A stretch of 64,000 bases of DNA. It comes from Congeria kusceri. Taxonomy: Eukaryota > Mollusca > Bivalvia > Myida > Dreissenidae. Shown piece after piece: positions 36,219-47,683 of this stretch (position 1 is its first letter; each line of letters opens with the position of its first letter). The translations under genes and the position numbers were made by a program. The DNA lies in contig CM051033.1 of NCBI GenBank assembly GCA_027627225.1, positions 51,686,410 through 51,750,409 on the forward strand, written 5' to 3'. Under the pieces are notes generated by a model. It had not been told where the DNA came from. It searched no databases and saw only the letters and a program-made list of their open reading frames with translations.

Positions 36219-37042
36219 TTAATGTTTATGTGATTTTTTTCTTGGTGGTTCTCCCTCTGGAGTCTCGGTTTGCCTCATGACCGCCCTCATGCTTCTCTCA
36301 ATCCGTCGCACTTCCTGGAGGACGTCGTTGGCCCTTCTGGTTGCGTCGACGGATGCACTCGTGCTTTCATCTATCACCCTGGACAGCCGCCTTAGTCAGC
36401 ATTTGGTCCTCTTGGTCTACCTGGACTGCCTTGTCCGCCACCTCGACCGCATTGGTGGTGCACACTAGGGCCGGTGGTAAGCCCAACGGTTATGGGGATC
36501 GTCTAACATAAGACCTTGGCGTGTTTAGAATCTCATCCAGTAACGGCGTACCAGGTAACAATGGAATGTACCTTGGCGTTGCCTGGGTATTGATGGGCGA
36601 CAGCTACCGCGTAGAGGGTTGGGCTATACACCGCCGCGGGCCGGGATAAACTTGAAGTGACTGCACCCGGTGTGATCTCAGCCAGCCAGTCTGGCAGTGA
36701 TCCCGGTTCTTTCTGCTCGGACCTGACTTCCGTGGTAGAACATAGCTGCTGCATATCAGCCTCTGTAACAAATCGCGGGGCTGGAGCTTTCACCAGCAGC
36801 TCGTGATAATTCACCAGCGGCCCGAATTTGGCGACAGCCTGCTGGTGTCGACCGTAATTAGTGAGATGCTCGTGGAATTTCAGACTGTCCTGACTGCGGA
36901 ACTTGCACAGTTTGCAGTAGAACGGCACGTTTTACAAGGGCACGTGGTCCCTCAGCACATGCTCGGAGAGCCGATCCTTGCGATCGATGGTTCCGCACCA
37001 CATACATCGATACAACAATCCACCATTGGCTGCTTTCATCAT
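36219..37042 (-). pseudogene. accessory ORF with paired C2H2-type zinc fingers, downstream of integrase
   Basis: This reading region follows integrase on the minus strand and is not part of pol. It opens with an ATG at 37042 and CMWCGTIDRKDRLSEHVLRD followed by H (C-x2-C-x12-H-x4-H). After an in-frame TAA (36934-36932) it continues CKLCKFRSQDSLKFHEHL and TNYGRH (C-x2-C-x12-H-x6-H). A helical and Pro-rich middle runs to 36533. After a frameshift a charged helical segment follows (NDVLQEVRRIERSMRAVMRQ) and a basic end EGEPPRKKSHKH with TAA at 36219-36221. Total length would be about 270 codons. It has no signal peptide or membrane helix, so it is not an env. Function is unknown; paired fingers plus a basic tail suggest nucleic-acid binding. 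Confidence 0.6.
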
Positions 37043-37311
37043 CTGGAAAAGAGTTATGTTTAATAATATCTGTAACTAACTTATTTATCTCACTTCAAAT
37101 TTTATGTCAAATGATGACTCGCAGTGTCTCAATTACAGAGTTAATATATAGCACAACTCCAGTGTTCGAAGACCACAAACTGGAAAAACATCGAAACAGG
37201 CAAACGCTCAAAACTGGATTTACAAAACAAATTATTGTTAAATGTTTAATTTTTCAATCACACAGTCATGTCAATGTGCTATTTGTGTAATTTCAGTTTG
37301 GCAGAAGCGAA

Positions 37312-38645
37312 CTACTTAGGAGGGTTTTTTCCCTTATACAATTTAAGTTTGTCATGATGCACTAATTGTGTGCGTCCATCTCTGTCGAGCTGTAGAACAA
37401 AGTTAACTGCAGATCTCTTCTCTTTAATTAACATCGGACCCTCATACGTTTGCTCTAGCATTGGGCAGAACCCTGCTTTGCGACCCTCATTAAGGCACCA
37501 CACGGGGTCACCTACATTGTATTTTTGAAGTGTAGATTTCTGGTTGTACATTTCTTTACTGCGATTTGATCTTTGTTTAAGGTGGTTCCTTGCATTTTGA
37601 TAGGCACGGACTAGACGTTATCTTAGTTGCCCAATGTAACCGGCCGGTTGTTCAGCGTTGCAATCGGAGGGAGGACCAGCGTAAACCAGATCAGCAGGAA
37701 GCCGGACTTCGCGACCAGTGACCATCATGTTTGGGGATAACCCAGTCCACTCGTGTGGCGCAGCTCTGTATGCCCCAGCGATACTGCCCAAGTGTTGGTC
37801 CCAACTGGACTGCTCACCCACTAGGTAGGTTTCACCATTTTGATCAGCGAGCGATTGAAGCGCTCAACTAGACCGTTGCCCTTTGGATTCCGTGCGCTGG
37901 TTCTCGACTTCTTTACTTGAAGGTTGTTACATAATTCTTTGAAAATGTTGCTTTCGAAAGCTGCACCTTGGTCGCTATGTGTGGCAAGAGGAGTGCCCCA
38001 TTGTGCAATAATTTTTTCGACGATAGCATTTGCACACGTTTCTGCGGTTTGATCAGCTACTGGGGTGACTTCAACGTATTTCGTATAATGATCACTCATG
38101 ACTATTATGAACCGGTGGCCTTGAGACGTTATGGGCAAGGGCCCCATAAAGTCTATGGAGAGTAGATCCCAAGGAGCTCCTGCCTTCAGGTGACCCATTG
38201 GAGCGCGTGGAGTTCGTTGCGGTTTCTTGTTCACTTCGCAGACGTCACATTGCTGGACGAATAACTTTACATCTGTTTTCAGGTCATACCAGTAATGTTT
38301 CTTCGTAATATTCGCCTTTGTGCGTTTGACCCCCTGGTGACCAGCAACGATCGTGTCGTGCATCTGGCTGGTCAGGCTGTTTCTCAGTTGCTTGGGCACT
38401 ACCAGTCGTTTGCTGAACGCCCCATTCTCTGGACTCTTTAAGTACAATATGCCATCTTTGAGGTGGAGGTGTTCCAACATTAACACGTAGTGTCGTGATT
38501 CTGGACTCCAGTCGGCTAAGGCGTCTCTGCATGGCTTTTGCCCGTGTTCAAGCAAAGACTTCACTGGACCATTGCTGGGGTCCTCGTTCTCTAGTTTAGC
38601 CATTTCTTGAGAGTACGTTCCCATCCACGCTCTGGCTCTTGTCAC
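37312..38645 (-). pseudogene. Ty3/gypsy integrase (frameshifted, one stop)
   Basis: The 38645-37821 frame holds the HHCC zinc-binding part (HDTIVAGH ... CDVC) and the DDE core. D is in LLSIDFMGPLP, D in THSDQGAAFES and E in NPKGNGLVERFNR, so the catalytic triad is kept. Near 37821 the frame shifts into SSWDQHLGSIAGAYRAAPHE, meets a TAA at about 37620, and continues in the same frame to a C-terminal module (37551-37312; YNVGDPVWCLNEG ... YEGPMLIKEKRSAVNFVLQL) resembling the GPY/F domain. It acts after reverse transcription to insert cDNA; this copy cannot make a full protein. Confidence 0.88.
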
Positions 38646-40036
38646 AACACGCGAGATATTTTCTTAACGTCATGGTCTTCGCGCTCTTCCGGTGTCGCGC
38701 CAGCTACTTTTTCTTCGGAAGCGGGGGAGCTCCATCTTGCTAACATGGTTTCGGCTCTCCTCTGACACTTGCAACAAGGACCGCATTTGATGGGCTCGCT
38801 CATGTCTACCTGTTCACGGACACAATCTCTAGGACTTTCGCAACGCGCAAGCGCGTCACAATGTGTCTGTTTCGTACCTGGACGGTACTCTATGCTGAAA
38901 TCAAAAGGAGATCAAATTTCTACCTAACGCGCTATTTTACCGCTGGGTTCCTTCATACTGAACGGCCAAACTAGCGCTTGGTGATCAGAAATGGCGACCT
39001 AGCACATACTGACGAAAGTACTGGACAAAGTAAACTGCGGCCAGCAATTCTTGTTCAATGATGCAGTAATTGCTTTCGGCATGGTTCCTAGCTCTGCTCG
39101 CATACGAAATGACTCGCTCTGGACCATGTTGATGTTGCGACAGTACGCCACCTATGCCCTGGCCGGATGCATCGACGTCAAAGAAGAATGTTCCACCATC
39201 ATTAAGGGGGTAGCCCATCACTTCAGGACTAACGAGAGCTTCTTTAATGGCGTTAATGTGAGTTGCATCAAAGGGCGTGCTTTGTGAGCGATGTCTTTGA
39301 TGAATCGCCACGCATTGCTTGACTTGTTTCGGGGTCTTCGGTTTCGACCAGCCAAGTATTTTGGCTACGTTGGTAGGATCTGGCTGATTTCCTTCTTGCG
39401 ACAGGACATGTCCTAAAAAGCCCACTTTGGTTTGCAGCAGGTGGCATTTTTCAGGCTTCAACTTCAATCCTGCTGCCTGCAACCGGGCAAGTACTTCGTC
39501 TACCCGTTTAATGTGTCCCTTGAAATCAGCATGGTATACTATAATGTCGTCAATATACAGAAGACAGGTCAACCACTGCAGCCCTTGCAGTGCTTGTTCG
39601 ATGGTCCGCTGAAAAGTACTAGCAGCATTATTGATCCCGAACGGCATACGAGTCATCTCAAAGTGCCCAAATTTGCATACAAATGCGCTCTTGAGTATAT
39701 CTGCCTTCTTTAGAGGGATCTGGAAATAACCAGAGGTAAGATCCAAACTGCTGAAGTACTTTGATCCCGCGACGGCGTCCAAACAGTCTTGAACCCTTGG
39801 CAATGGGAAACCATCTTGCTTAACCAAGGCATTTACCCTTCTGTAGTCCACACAGGGCCTGAGTGATCCGTTTATCTTCTTTACCAACACTATTGGGCTT
39901 GCCCAATGAGATGTACTTTTTTGGATAACTCCCTTCTGTAAGTGGTTTACTATTGCTTGCTTTTCAGCTTCAGCATAAGCCAACGGGACTCTTCTTGGCC
40001 TCTGTCTAAAATGTACGGCATCTCCAGTGTTAATGG
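38646..40036 (-). pseudogene. Ty3/gypsy reverse transcriptase and RNase H (damaged)
   Basis: RT motifs run from RQRPRRVPLAYAEAEKQ through WASPIVLVKK, LRPCVDYRRVN, FSSLDLTSGYFQIPL, RMPFGINNAASTFQR and the catalytic YIDDIIVY to VGFLGHVLSQEG. The connection to RNase H is shortened: the FLGL-YYRRFI block is missing and its remainder is read in a shifted frame. RNase H has FFFDVDASGQGIGG and IEQELLAAV, then stops interrupt before FSIEYRPGTKQTHCDALA. A one-base loss near 40036 disconnects RT from the protease region. The Cys cluster CGPCCKCQRRAETM in the tether is preserved. Confidence 0.9.
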
Positions 40037-40130
40037 TGGGTCAGTCCAAGGTCCCAGTCATCTTTTGAAAATGTATCGCTGTACTTGATGAGTAGGCTTG
40101 ATATTTGTTGCCGTTCATGTTCACTTCTTC

Positions 40131-41070
40131 CTATCGTGGAACGCTCAAAGAGGTCTGTTCAGGTAACGCTTTCTCTGATGTCGCAGGTATGTCATTAATA
40201 TGATATAACACTGTAGTTTCCTGTCCGGTCCTTACTCTGCGAACTGCTCCATGGTTACCTTGGTCTTCTTTAGACTCTACCTTGGCCAGAATACTAACGA
40301 TACGCTCCACCCTTTTCGCCTTGAATATTTCAGTGTCCTGTCTTAGAGTTACTTCAGTGGAGAAAGGGTTTAATATCCTAATCCTTAGAGTTACTTCAGT
40401 GGAGAAAGGGTTTAATATCCTAATACTGCATGTTGGTGCACGGTTAACATCAACCAACGTGGATGCCATTCGAAGTGGGTATTTGTCTTCAAACTGGTCA
40501 ACGGGTTCAACTAGAAAGTCAGCTGTGACTTCTTCATCATCTTCGGTGAAACGCTCTACAAACACACTCACCACAATCAGGCCTGGAAGTGCCATGTCGC
40601 TCGCTACAGTAACTCGACTAGCCTTGTTAGCCGTGCCCACCTGGAAGATGGGTATTTCTTGCCCATCAAGCAGAATCTTGTTGCTGCTCAACATTATATC
40701 TGCTGGCTCGCCATGCCTACCCTTCAGAATGTCGTACCCAAGCAGAGCTTCATCCTCTATCGCTGCGACAATGACATTCTCTGATAGCACGAGAGAGCCA
40801 AGTTCTAGGTCCCACCTGGCTTTACCTGCATCTTTAATTGGTACACCTCCGCACAAAATAAACGAGTCGACCGGTCTAATTGTGGACGGGACTTGAATGG
40901 AAACTGGTTAAACGCTCTAGTAGAGATGATTGTACGTGAATGTTACCGGATGTGCACGTACACTCCTTCTGCCAACTGTCTTGGCTTCTGGACCCTATTA
41001 CTAGTAACCGCTTCCGCTGTCTGGCTCTTGACGGGTTGCTCTTCATTATGACTTCCATGGCCTTCGCCGC
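40131..41070 (-). pseudogene. Ty3/gypsy protease region lacking an active-site motif
   Basis: The frame 40856-40131 holds the C-terminal protease pattern (VIVAAIEDEALLGYDILKG) and the pre-RT linker. No D-(S/T)-G catalytic motif can be found in any minus frame between 40860 and 41070, where the upstream sequence is frameshifted (stop after AEGVYVHIR). The linker contains an exact 14-residue tandem duplication (RIRILNPFSTEVTL) from a 42-bp direct repeat near 40342-40425, absent from any function I know. Confidence 0.75.
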
Positions 41071-41073
41071 TTT

Positions 41074-42010
41074 CTAACAGGAGCTCCCTTTGGCCGCAAG
41101 GGCTAGTCCCTGTCCGTTTAAAGGTTCGGCATTCCCTCGCGACTGGGCAGCTTCAATGATATGCTTTGGAGAGGCTCGGTCAGCGACTGGGTACACGCGG
41201 GCATAACCTTTCTCGTGACACTTAAAGCACTCAACCTCTGCCTTCGCCCTTGGTTTAACGTCCGGTCTCCTTGCCTCTAAGGCCTCTAGCCTCTTCAGGA
41301 TTTGCCGCATGAGAGTCTCCTGTCTGTAACCCGCTTCCTTGGTCGGACTCTGTTCGTTCCCTTTGGGTGCTCTGTACGAGCCGGAATATGCCATGGACGT
41401 CGGGCTCCGATCTCGTTGTTCGGGACTCGTATGCTTTATTGCTCTTCTAGCTGGTCGCCGCTGCTTCCAATCAGCTTTATGGGTGACTCTTGTTATCTGC
41501 AGAAACGACACTACATAGACGACAGCATCTTCAATGTTGGTTTGCTCCTTGTTAAACTCAACTTCGAAGCGGGCATCCTGATCTAGGAGGCCATCTAAGA
41601 ATTGGCGTACCAGGTCCTCGTCTCGTGTACGTCTATCCCGATGTGGGTGCCCCGTATCATACAGCATCTTCAGATTTGCAGCATATTCTTCTACTGAATC
41701 GCCATGTTGCTTCACCCGATGGCTAAATCTTGATGCAAAAGAACGTGCAGACTCGAGTACACTGTACCGTCCCCCTATATCAGCTACTAGGGCTTGGTAG
41801 TTGTTTACTACCGCTGCTTGAAGCTGCGTGAAAACAAACTCAACTGCCTGTCTCTCTAAGTTTTGCAGCAAATAGTCAAGCCTTCGCTCGTCGCCCCAAC
41901 CCATGCGGTCTGCAATGATGTCGAACCTTTCGATCCAAACTTGTCAGTTCTCTTTTCCGGTGAAAAGGCGGTACCTTGATTCTCTCATGGAGTGGCGTCG
42001 CGTAGCGATG
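41074..42010 (-). pseudogene. Ty3/gypsy gag capsid-nucleocapsid region
   Basis: The capsid-like segment reads FTGKEN, an in-frame TGA (41946-41944) where Trp is expected, QVWIERFDIIADRMGWGDE, then a long helical capsid region with FASRFSHRVKQHGDSVEEYA and RDEDLVRQFLDGLLDQDARF. The zinc knuckle is damaged: CFKCHEKGYARVYP lacks the His and has Tyr in place of the last Cys of C-x2-C-x4-H-x4-C. Confidence 0.85.
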
Positions 42011-42248
42011 CTCGAGGACCATACTGATTGAACGGAGGCGGTGCGCTACCTGACCACCGTTGACGACCGTCTCCATCGGCGTGGAAGCTGGGAGCCTCAG
42101 GTCTAAGGGCCGACGTTTTGAGGTTTCCAGGAGCGGAACCAATCGGAAATGGAGTAGCTTGTAGCGATGACCTGGTACCGTTATTACCAATTGCTGACCG
42201 ATGGTAGGTATTAGCTTCGATGTGCGGTAGCTGCCATATGACAATCTT

Positions 42249-42521
42249 TCACTGATTTAACTTTAGTGGCAAGATCTCGTATACACGCTTGCAGCGTATC
42301 CACATTTTCCAAAGTTCACGGGGTGACTTGTTGAAGGGCCTTTGTCGACGTTTCCCGGCTGACATATGCAGAGAATCAGTATCAGAGGCTTCTGAATCTG
42401 TTTCCTGTTCAGCATCCGTATAGTCTGGGCTTGACTGTACCGCTGTATTAAAAGGGCCTTCCTCAGTGTTAGGGAGGTTAAACTGTACTTCTGAGTCGCT
42501 GTTAGACATTATTATTAACAA
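42249..42521 (-). pseudogene. Ty3/gypsy gag N-terminal segment
   Basis: This is a 90-codon frame just inside the 5' LTR and primer site. It is acidic (YTDAEQETDSEASDTDSLHM), then basic (AGKRRQRPFNKSPREL). It is followed by stops and an out-of-frame Pro/Ser/Gly-rich stretch leading to the capsid region. Its position fits the start of gag. Confidence 0.6.
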
Positions 42522-42732
42522 CCTAAAATTTCAATTTAATACCTCAAGAAACGTCCCAAAATATATATGTATATTGTTATGTTATTTTATTATTATTTGT
42601 TACTGACTACGATTTTATTAAAATGTTAACAAGCTCACTGTTCACACTAACTTTAGCACAAAATAATGTAAAGTCGTTTATTTTATCACAAAAAGACGTA
42701 ACTTCGTTTCACTGGATCCACAGAATTAACAT

Positions 42733-42752
42733 GGATCCCACCGCTGCCACCA
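42733..42752 (-). other. primer binding site, tRNA-Leu type
   Basis: Reading 42752 down gives TGGTGGCAGCGGTGGGATCC, five bases from the LTR end. Its complement ends ...CCCACCGCTGCCACCA, matching from memory the 3' end of metazoan tRNA-Leu (AAG) plus CCA. Confidence 0.75.
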
Positions 42753-42757
42753 TAGAA

Positions 42758-43882
42758 TGATGCGTTCCGAGCTGTAATTTCAGCTGCTGTATACTACTAG
42801 TTTGGTGGAGTGTGACCTCCAATAATAAACAGACGATTTTCCAATTTTCGTAGATTTATTCAAATACAACGTTCAATAAATACCAAATGAGTAATCATGA
42901 AACAAATTGTCAACCTTCGAACTCGTACTAGTTCTAATAATATTCTAATATTAATGGCACAAATGCGCCGAAACAGGTTTTAAAATGCAATGTCGTAAAC
43001 TTCAAAATCAGTTAAGTTGCTAAATAAACACACTGCGAGTCACCTTATAAAGTATTATTCTTTCTTAAACACAATAAATACTTCTTATAATTAATGTTAT
43101 TCTATACTGTATAAGCTAAGGTTTGTTACTTTTAACGTGTGAAATGTATTTACTTTGAAATACGAAGAAGTTGCTCTTAAGATGACAATGTTGCCGACTC
43201 CTTCTGACCACAAAATCGGCCCTTTATATACTAAGAGCTTTCGGTCGACCCAGAACAAGGTCGAAGGACCAAAAACACGGTCGAACGAACGCTCACGATC
43301 ACCAATATGTCTCGGGTCGACCCGAAGCATTGTCGACTGAACGCGCACGATGACAGATATTGGTCGGTCGACCATGAATTTGGTACGATATTCTACACTT
43401 CCTAAGAAAACATGAAGCAATATGGCGGACAATAAACTTTGCAATTTTAACAACAAAATGTTAAACGATAAAAATGAGCCATGTAAGGCAACATGTGACT
43501 AAAATGAATAGGAAAAAACATTATAATGCTAAGAACCTAATATGTTTCTTAAGTACCGTAAAAACAATGTATTACAACTATTAACAAGATACTAAAGTGC
43601 AGAAATGAGTGTTGACTCGTGACAATACAAAACTGCTTCTAAAAAGAAACAATAAAAATCTAACAAGTTCACTTGAATTAGTATATGAATAAAGATTGAC
43701 AATAACAGGAGCTTGGGGATATTGATACTCGCAATGGAAATATATTAAAATAAATGCTTTTATAAATTACACAAGGGCTAAAAGAAGTCCAGTTGTAAGT
43801 TGTTTCAGTAGCAATCAACAAATGCAAGAAGACATGGTAAGTTTTTAAATAAAATCACTACCCCTGGTACCGGATTGTATCA
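42758..43882 (-). repeat. 5' LTR of the Ty3/gypsy element
   Basis: Matches 34742-35860 along its length with substitutions and small indels. The TATA box is at 43230-43221 (minus) with GGTCGACC palindromes upstream. Confidence 0.92.
43221..43230 (-). promoter_or_regulatory. LTR TATA box
   Basis: TATATAAAGG on the minus strand at the position equivalent to 35198-35207. In the 5' LTR this would have driven the genomic transcript. Confidence 0.65.
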
Positions 43883-43886
43883 ATAT

Positions 43887-44415
43887 CACGCTCTTTATGA
43901 AATCTACAAAATGAAATAAGTATGCTTCTCAAATTGCATTAGATGTGGAGAACTTCAAATTAAACATTTCAATGTCCTTTTTATAAGAAAAGTGCACATT
44001 ATTAATACAGAAGAGATCTTCGTTACTTAGAGATGTCCATCATTTTCACCGTGCAACACATTTTCCTACTTACGTAACTTCAAGCAATCTGCATCCACTT
44101 CACTAAACAACTGACAGAAAGAAAGGTTTTATAACTCGTACAAATAATTCATTTATTAAAAAAAAATAGTTAAATTACTCATTTAATCATATATCTCGTA
44201 AACAGAATATACTTATGGAATGTGTATACCAATATTATATATTTATAGATAATTATTTATGTTTACATTTTGTCATAAAACATGTTGTTTTGTATAATAA
44301 AATAATAATATATATGAATATACCATACTCGTTTCGTAAGTTCTTCGTACTACAAAACGATATTTATTTCATCCATATCCATAACAAGTTGAAACGTTTT
44401 CGTGAATCATTAAAA
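43887..44415. repeat. duplicated segment, second copy, right part
   Basis: Continues the colinearity of 33900-34741 with 32330-33560 after the retrotransposon (AAGAAAAGTGCACA, GTAAACAGAATA, TTTCGT(A/T)AGTTC). Confidence 0.68.
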
Positions 44416-45574
44416 TAATCGTTTTAAGTCCTCCTGTAGAAACGAACACAAACTGTAATATAGGACCATTCAACAGCTGCAATGCATACGTGACGACCAT
44501 ATTTTGTCATTTTTTTACAAATAAAGTGTACATGTGCTCTAAATGGTCGTCGTGTTTTGTATATGAAATGGCGATTCTTAAAGAAACCGGATTTGTGAGA
44601 TAACATATTAAATTTATCACATTCGCAACAAGCTTGGCTCGCACAATGGTCGTCCAAAAGTCGTCGCTTCCAGTAATCTGTCAATCGTAATAGTATATAT
44701 TGGGAACATCTAACAGCTACATTGGGAAATTACTGCAATTAAAAGAAACTTCCGTGTTTAAATGCACCAGCGTATTCTAACAGTTAAGAAGTCTTGTGCA
44801 TGTTGAATTGGCATGGTTACAAATAAGCTGACGTGCAAACTTTCTTGGCCCAAACTAAGCTGCATCTTCAACTGCAAATTGGGGACTGTTTTGTTTGAAA
44901 ATGCAGCTTAATTTCCGAATAAAAGTAAACTCTGAGTGAAGTTCGTTATAGGAGAAAACAATTTATTTTGAAAATATTTAATTTAAGGAATTTAAAGTCA
45001 ACGAACACATAATCGTTGTATAAGATAAATAATCTTACAAAATTATAATTCACAATTTGCTGGTGCGTATTCATGTCTCCTAATCGAACGTTCGTTATCA
45101 CTGTATAGTTCATGTCATTCGTCATTGCTCGCTCACTCACTCGGTCATTACCTCACTAACTCACTCAGTCATTTGTTTGCTCGTTCAGTCACTCGTTCAT
45201 CTCCTGCGCTAAAACAGCCAGTGAATCCGACTGTAACACGTTGTGTTTCGTTTATATTGCAGTGCGTTAGTGCTGTGTTTATATTGTCACAACGACTTAT
45301 TTATGAGAGCTGAGTGTAACCATCAATGGTAGTTTCACAGAATAATTGTTGTTGCATTCTTAATTCATAATTATTCCCACATATTACCAGACTCGGTTAA
45401 ACATGTATTAGCTTGACCTAAATGTGAATGGTTCTCCAAGCATTTATATCAGTTGATTGAATGTGATGTGTGTCTTCGAAAGGTGGACTTCATTGACTAA
45501 ACATGTAGTTGAATTAAAGAAGTAACTCCAGTTTAAATCATTAACCAAATATTTCGATTAAAATAAGTATAATG
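44416..45574. other. no gene recognised
   Basis: AT-rich. A CACTCACTCGGTCA-type short-word repeat lies at about 45115-45205, giving an artefact open frame (45125-45313). Confidence 0.4.
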
Positions 45575-46310
45575 AAACTTCATACATAGATACCTTACAG
45601 CGATGCCTAGCTTGGGATTGTATATAAGGTAGGTGGGTCAAGGTCAAGGTCACTTTACAAAGATACCTTATATTATTGAGAGTTCGCTTGGGAGTGCGTA
45701 TGGAGTAGTTGGGGTCAAGGTCACTGTTACTAAAAATACAAACTCAGTTTCCCCTAAATAGCTTAAGAACGAAATGAGATATTTTAATGAAGCTTCATAC
45801 ATAGATACCTTATGTCACGACCTTGCTTGTGATTGCATATGGGGTGGGTGTGCTCAAGGTCAAGGTCACCGTTACTAAAAATAGAAAAACAATTTCTGCT
45901 CAATAACTTTAGAACACATAGCGATATATGTTTTCAATGAAACTTCATACATAGATACCTTATATCGAGACCTCGCTTGCGATTGCCTATAGGGTGGGTG
46001 GGGTCAAAGTCGAGGTCACCGTTGCTGAAAATAAAACAACGGTTTCCGCTTAATAGCTTAAGAACACATTGAGATATTTTGATGAAACTTCATACATAGA
46101 TACCTTATATCAAGACCTCGCATGGAATTGCATATGGGGTGGGTGTGGTCAAGGTTACGTCACCATTACTAAAAAGAGACAAACAGTTTCCGCTCAATAG
46201 CATGAGAAGACATTGAGATATTTTAATGAAACTTCATATATAGGTACCTTATATCTAGATATCGCTTGGGATTTCAAATGGGGTTTGTGGGGTCAAACTC
46301 ACTATTTTAA
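45575..46310. repeat. ~143-bp satellite with AAGGTCA words, 5-6 copies
   Basis: CTTCATACATAGATACCTTA recurs near 45579, 45789, 45945, 46087 and (variant) 46230. Each unit continues GGGTGGGTG...GGTCAAGGTCAAGGTCACCGTTACTAAAAA-type sequence then TTTCCGCTCAATAGC. It is a different unit from the satellite at 2487-3400, but shares TTTCCGCTC and AAGGTCA blocks. Confidence 0.9.
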
Positions 46311-46939
46311 TTTTATTTTTGTGCTGACTTTAATACATTTCGTTTAAAAAATTCCGTTTTCGTGGAATCTCTATGATTCTTGTTTTATGTAACTTGTTTT
46401 GTGTTGTGTTGTGCGTATTGTATTACAATTTATTAGCAATTGATCACTTGCCTCAAATAAAGGACCTGAGAATGTAAATAAGGGTTTATTTCCTTCTGAT
46501 GTTTTTGGGGTTTTATTTATCTTATATTAATTTAATTTTATTTGCGTATAATTAGTTTGTTTCTTGTTTAATTAAGCCAATCGTGTTATCAAGTATTTCA
46601 TAATAACTTTTATTATAGAAACTTTGGTTTTTATTTTAAACGTTTAGTGGTGTACACTTGATGATGCATGTTGTTGACACCATTTGATTGCAATTTAATA
46701 AACGCGTCCTTATGTGACTGAACTATAAAAAATTGTATACATAACATGCATTTTACCACCATGCTGTTCATCCCGTGCCATTTCGAGAGATTATGTCTAC
46801 AATGCATCTTCTTGTCTCCAGTTGTGTTACTGTTTTATAAATCCAACTTAATTACTGTGTGTGCTATGTTACTGACGATGTTAACACATTTAACCTGTCG
46901 TCTTGTCTGTCCTCTTCGTTTTGAACTATAATATGCATT
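46311..46939. other. no gene recognised
   Basis: AT-rich noncoding DNA with short unsupported open frames. Confidence 0.35.
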
Positions 46940-47110
46940 CCACGACGTTGTTCCAAAACGAGATAGTCTTTATCTTTAGTGTCCGCAAACGCTTATCGTG
47001 ACCGAATTGGAAGGGCGTAATTTGACTTTACACTTATTCCCCACAACACACGAGGATGTTTTGTGGACTTCGGTAAGATTTGTAAAATTTTGTGATATTT
47101 ATTTATCACG
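46940..47110 (+). repeat. segment shared with 63320-63460
   Basis: Shared words in order are CGAC(A/G)TTGTTC, TTTATCTTTAGT and CGAGGATGTTTTGTG. The last is followed by ACTTCG|GTAAGATTT here and ACTTAG|GTACGATTT there, so a splice-donor-like GT is conserved. Could be a duplicated 5' exon; the protein frame is not convincing. Confidence 0.45.
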
Positions 47111-47683
47111 TGTATTTTGCTCATCAGCATGTCTTATGAATGTCCATTTTTTCCAAATGTTTATATGTCGTTGTTATCTGATATTTAAAAAATAGAAGAC
47201 GTCATTTCACGGAATGTTTAAAGGAACTTGTTCACATATTGTTTTGCATTTTATGAAGTATGCCATTAAATGGCTTAACATGAGAGATTTAAGGATCGGA
47301 ACTAAAGAGCTGAATTATAATCAGTGGCGTAGCTACGTGTAGGTCTTGTAGGCCCGGGCCTACAACTTTTTCTCAAAAGTGAAAAAATAAATGGCCTAAG
47401 GCTTAAAAATGCAATAAAAATCGAATGCTAATGGGGGTTAAGGGTAGAACGATTTAATTCCTTATTAAGAGATCAATTATAAGACGATCTTAATATAAAA
47501 CATTTTCCATTTATGTAATTTGCCGTTTGACACAAATAGAAATAGACTTAAGCCGATTATTAAAGTCAGCATCTAAATATTTTAGCTTTCTTGGGATCGC
47601 AAAACGGTAAAAACTGGATCAATATGCTAATTTTTTTTCGCTCGCTTCACTCGCTCATATTCCTACGGTACAAAAAAGTACTT

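Larger units (their letters stand above)
34742..43882 (-). mobile_element. complete but inactive Ty3/gypsy LTR retrotransposon
   Basis: Two ~1.12-kb direct repeats starting TG and ending CA bound an 8-kb-class element in minus orientation, flanked by ATAT (34738-34741 and 43883-43886). The order on the minus strand is LTR, tRNA-Leu-type primer site, gag, protease, RT, RNase H, integrase, an extra zinc-finger ORF, a G-rich polypurine tract and the second LTR. RT-RNase H before integrase is the Ty3/gypsy (Metaviridae) order. Stops, frameshifts and small deletions occur in every coding module, so it cannot move on its own. LTR copies differ by scattered substitutions and short indels, so the insertion is not recent. 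Confidence 0.93.

Noticed and set aside
38985..39713. Plus-strand frames across the reverse transcriptase region
   Set aside because: Antisense shadows of the minus-strand pol gene.
44946..45313. Frames around the CACTCACTCGG-type words
   Set aside because: Low-complexity short-word repeat, no protein signal.
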